7,571 bases of DNA from an uncultured Wenzhouxiangella sp. (GTDB lineage Bacteria > Pseudomonadota > Gammaproteobacteria > Xanthomonadales > Wenzhouxiangellaceae): contig CALEIM010000137.1 of assembly GCA_937876395.1 (NCBI GenBank), positions 1 through 7,571 on the forward strand, written 5' to 3'. Below are positions 5,276-7,571 of this stretch, in pieces (within the stretch, counting starts at the first letter, position 1; each line of letters starts with the position of its first letter). A program made the translations under genes and the position numbers. The notes under the pieces are model-generated. The model did no database searches. It saw only the letters and a list, made by a program, of their open reading frames with translations, and was not told where the DNA came from.

Positions 5276-7177
5276 TCAGGGCCGGGTTTGCAGCCACTGC
5301 TGCAGTTGGCGGGTAATTTCATCATCGGGTTCGAGCCTGGCCAAACGCTCGACCAGCCGCCGCGCTGATTGAACCTGCCCGGTTTGGGCCTCATGAATAG
5401 CCAGCGTGGACAGCGATTCGCGGTGGTATGGGTGGCGCTCCAGCGTTTGTTCGAGCTGATCGGTGGCGCGCCCGATCTGGCCGAACTCATACCGGGCGAC
5501 TGCCAGCACATAGCCGTAGTGGGGGTTCTCCGGTGCCAGTTCGGCGGCTTGTTCGAGTGATTCCAGGGCGTGCTCGCCTTGCTGCTGACGGATCAGCGAA
5601 AGTCCCAGGGCGTGGTGCAGGTCGGCTGAATCGGGCACTTGTTCCAGACCGTCGCGCAAGCTGGCTTCGACTTGCTTTTCGCCAGCCTGGCTGCGTTTGA
5701 GTTCGGCCAGGTTAATCCAGGCCTCGACCGATTCTTGATCCAGATTCAGGGCCTGCAGGTAGGCGTTTTCAGCCGTCTGAAAATCGCCGCGGCGGGCGTG
5801 CAGATTGCCGAGACGAACGCGCGCTTCGGGACGGTCGGCGTTGAATTCGAGTGAGTGCAGGTATTCGTCCAGCGCGCTATGAAAGCGGCTGCGTTCGCTG
5901 GCCGACAGCATGGCTTCGGGCGCGCCGGACAAGGCTGCGGCGGCTTCGATGCGTACCGCAAGCATCGGGTCATCGAGAAGCCTGGTCAGATGACGACGAC
6001 GCAGTTCGGGTTCAGCCTCGGCCAGCACTTCGACGGCGGCCAGGCGGACCAGCGGATCGGGGTCGTTCAAGGCCTGAATGGGAAGATCGACCAGGGCAGG
6101 CGTGAGCCACGGGCTGAGCGCGGCCAGGGCGCTGGCCCGAACGATGGCGGGCTGGTCGCGGTTTTCAATCACCCCGCTCAGCTCGGCACGCACGCCGGGC
6201 GCGCCATCGGTCGCGCCGGCGAAGGCTTGAATAAAATCACGCGACTGATCCGGGCCTTGCGGGAACCAGTCGGTCAGATGGGTCTGAGCCCATTCGGGCG
6301 TTTGCTCGCTGTGGCAATCGGTGCAGGCGTTGGCCACGCCATGGCTGATGGAAAGATCCGGTCGTGGAATGCGAAAGGCGTGATCGTGGCGCGCATCGAT
6401 CTCCATGAACGTGACTTGAGGCATGTGGCAGTCGGTGCACTGACTGCCTTCACTGCCGGGCGGGTGATGGCTGTGGGCTTCCGTGTCAAAACGCGCCGGC
6501 AGGTGACATTGGGCGCAGACCGCGTTGCCGGGTGCGCGCAGCTTGAGCGAGTGCGGCTGGTGACAGTCAGAGCAGGTCACGCCGGCCTCGGCCATGCGGC
6601 TTTGCAGGAAAGGCGCCCAGTTGAAAACTTCGCCAAGCATCTGGCCGTCGGGGTGAAAATCGGTCGGGCCGAGCAGGCTGGGGCGATGCGTGTCGAGCAG
6701 CGAGCTGCCGTGGATGCGGTCACCGGTCAGCCGGCTGGCTCGGGCATGGCATTGGCCGCAGGCGTCAATTTCGGTCTGACTGGAGCGCGGCTGGCTGCGC
6801 CGGGCGATGCCGTTTTCCGGATCCATCAGCCAGGCCACGCCGCGGCGTTCGTTGAACTCGATTTCCAGCGCCGGACCTGATTCTTCCGCAGCGCCGGCCA
6901 GTGCCCATTCCAGATGTTCCCGACCCGGCCCGTGGCAGGCCTCACAGGCGACGTTGATTTCGGACCAGGTGGTGGCAAAGCGGTCGTTGGTCGGGTGGTA
7001 GTTCTTTTCCAGATTGGTTGAATGGCAGTCGGCGCACATGTAGTTCCAGTTCTGGTTGCGGCCGGTCCAGTGCAGCGGGTGATCGGCGCGGACTTGCTGG
7101 TCCGGATAGAGATGAAACCAGCGCTGGCCGCCGGTATTTGCAGGCCGGTTGTCCCAGGCGATGCCGAGCGCCTGCAG
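5276..7177 (-). CDS. multiheme c-type cytochrome with HEAT and TPR repeats, 5' end missing
   Basis: The last 633 residues of a periplasmic multiheme cytochrome; no start codon or signal peptide remains. The fragment begins LQALGIAWDNRP and continues with GGQRWFHLYPD and LHWTGRNQNWNYMCADCHS, typical of this family. Seven CxxCH heme sites are visible: 7022-7036 (CADCH), 6932-6946 (CEACH), 6746-6760 (CGQCH), 6560-6574 (CSDCH), 6503-6517 (CAQCH), 6425-6439 (CTDCH) and 6311-6325 (CTDCH). Relatives usually carry at least one more heme site in the missing N-terminal part. HEAT-like helical repeats follow (about residues 340-420, e.g. NDPDPLVRLAAVEVLAEAEP), then about five TPRs to the end. The role is electron transfer or a redox reaction in the periplasm with a protein-interaction tail; the substrate is unknown. 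The frame stays open upstream to 7567, but that part looks like antisense of another gene. hipB starts 115 nt downstream on the same strand. Confidence 0.82.
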   Translation of the reverse strand: MQALGIAWDNRPANTGGQRWFHLYPDQQVRADHPLHWTGRNQNWNYMCADCHSTNLEKNYHPTNDRFATTWSEINVACEACHGPGREHLEWALAGAAEESGPALEIEFNERRGVAWLMDPENGIARRSQPRSSQTEIDACGQCHARASRLTGDRIHGSSLLDTHRPSLLGPTDFHPDGQMLGEVFNWAPFLQSRMAEAGVTCSDCHQPHSLKLRAPGNAVCAQCHLPARFDTEAHSHHPPGSEGSQCTDCHMPQVTFMEIDARHDHAFRIPRPDLSISHGVANACTDCHSEQTPEWAQTHLTDWFPQGPDQSRDFIQAFAGATDGAPGVRAELSGVIENRDQPAIVRASALAALSPWLTPALVDLPIQALNDPDPLVRLAAVEVLAEAEPELRRRHLTRLLDDPMLAVRIEAAAALSGAPEAMLSASERSRFHSALDEYLHSLEFNADRPEARVRLGNLHARRGDFQTAENAYLQALNLDQESVEAWINLAELKRSQAGEKQVEASLRDGLEQVPDSADLHHALGLSLIRQQQGEHALESLEQAAELAPENPHYGYVLAVARYEFGQIGRATDQLEQTLERHPYHRESLSTLAIHEAQTGQVQSARRLVERLARLEPDDEITRQLQQWLQTRP

Positions 7178-7571
7178 TTGCTGCGCCGGGCGCTCTATCT
7201 CAAGGTGGGCCGCAAGCTCCAGCGCGTGCGGTTCACCATCGCCCGGAACGACGTGTTCAAACCGCGCGTCCGCCTGCCCGCCAGCCTCGCCAGCCGCGTG
7301 GCCCGCGAGGCGGACAAGGAGCAGCTCCTTAAGGAGCTGCAGGCGGTCGACGCGCTCAAGGACATCGGCTGGGCTCAGGACCCGGACAAGACCGTCACGC
7401 AGTACGGCCCGCAGCGCGTGCTGGACATCGTGGCTTACGCCCGCATCCTGCAGGCGCGGGCCGAGCAGGCAGTGGCGGCGTTGCAGAAAATGGCGTCTGC
7501 AAACGCCAGTGTCATCCGCGATGGGCAGGAGCAGCGCAATGCCGTGCTCGCGCAGCGCCTCCGGCACCGCC
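7172..7571 (+). CDS. unidentified helical protein, partial at the window end
   Basis: The + strand frame starting with LQLLRRALYLKVGRKLQRVR is open to the window end (133 residues). It has strongly coding-like composition: mostly G/C third positions and alternating charged and hydrophobic residues with long amphipathic helices (residues about 42-60 and 92-130). The segment PDKTVTQYGPQRVLDIVAYARILQAR (two parts, about 71-96) recalls the 'YG...V...I.YAR' helix found after winged-helix domains in some plasmid or integrative-element replication proteins. That is only an impression, and I do not recognise the family. The frame remains open to an ATG at 7112, but there it is antisense to the well-supported cytochrome, so the true N-terminus is probably missing. 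Its 5' edge coincides with the point where the cytochrome on the other strand loses family similarity. Confidence 0.5.
   Translation, partial: MQLLRRALYLKVGRKLQRVRFTIARNDVFKPRVRLPASLASRVAREADKEQLLKELQAVDALKDIGWAQDPDKTVTQYGPQRVLDIVAYARILQARAEQAVAALQKMASANASVIRDGQEQRNAVLAQRLRHR

Noticed and set aside
5855..6880. 341-codon + strand open frame opposite the cytochrome
   Set aside because: Antisense to seven CxxCH motifs and HEAT/TPR repeats on the - strand. The translation is rich in G, R, A and H without recognisable structure.
7178..7567. N-terminal extension of the cytochrome frame up to an ATG at 7567
   Set aside because: The frame is open but contains no signal peptide and no heme motif, and it does not resemble the expected family N-terminus. 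The opposite strand is more coding-like there.
1..7571. CRISPR array, tRNA, rRNA, integrase or insertion-sequence transposase
   Set aside because: No spaced direct repeats, no cloverleaf or rRNA-like stretch, and no transposase or recombinase motif was found in any frame that I could support.

Overview
The window is GC-rich, gene-dense bacterial DNA that begins and ends inside genes. It looks like a gammaproteobacterium near the Xanthomonadales / Wenzhouxiangella-type lineages. This is inferred from (i) a REP-type repeat of the GTAGGAGCGGnTTnAGCCGCGA kind common in Pseudomonas and Xanthomonadales, (ii) a secreted beta-helix protein ending in an 'F-R-D-R-F-E' tail of the type I associate with those lineages, and (iii) a multiheme cytochrome/HEAT/TPR protein. 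No rRNA, tRNA or CRISPR array was seen.

Layout, left to right. Positions 2-181 hold the 3' end of an unidentified + strand gene with a Lys/Asn-rich tail. Positions 308-1153 hold a complete TacAT/AtaRT-type toxin-antitoxin operon. It has a consensus sigma70 promoter whose spacer and -10 box are covered by a 25-bp imperfect palindrome (probable autoregulatory operator), then a DUF1778 ribbon-helix-helix antitoxin, then a GNAT acetyltransferase toxin whose GTG start overlaps the antitoxin stop. Positions 1154-1474 are non-coding, with an inverted pair of REP-like repeats and a hairpin plus T5 tract just before the next ribosome binding site. Positions 1475-3430 encode a 651-residue secreted right-handed beta-helix protein with Pmp-like GGA/FxxN repeats and a choice-of-anchor-Q-like C-terminus. 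A strong hairpin follows at 3445-3474, between convergent genes.

On the - strand, 3497-5160 is a complete hipBA operon: an XRE-family antitoxin and a HipA-family Ser/Thr kinase toxin with an ATGA overlap. Its promoter (TCGCCA-17-TATAAT) sits inside an interrupted dyad of about 64 bp centred on the -10 box, probably the HipB operator region. Further right, still on the - strand, 5276 to about 7177 is a 5'-truncated gene for a periplasmic multiheme c-type cytochrome (seven CxxCH motifs remain) fused to HEAT-like and TPR repeats. Its similarity to the family stops abruptly near 7172-7180. From there the + strand carries a different, helical, coding-like frame that runs off the window. This is either a real rearrangement or insertion, or an assembly chimera.

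Two unrelated type II toxin-antitoxin modules therefore flank one secreted surface-type protein. Both probably repress themselves through operators overlaid on their own promoters. Nothing here is clearly a new biological system. The points most worth checking are the two operator architectures, the leader hairpin of the beta-helix gene, and the break in the cytochrome gene.
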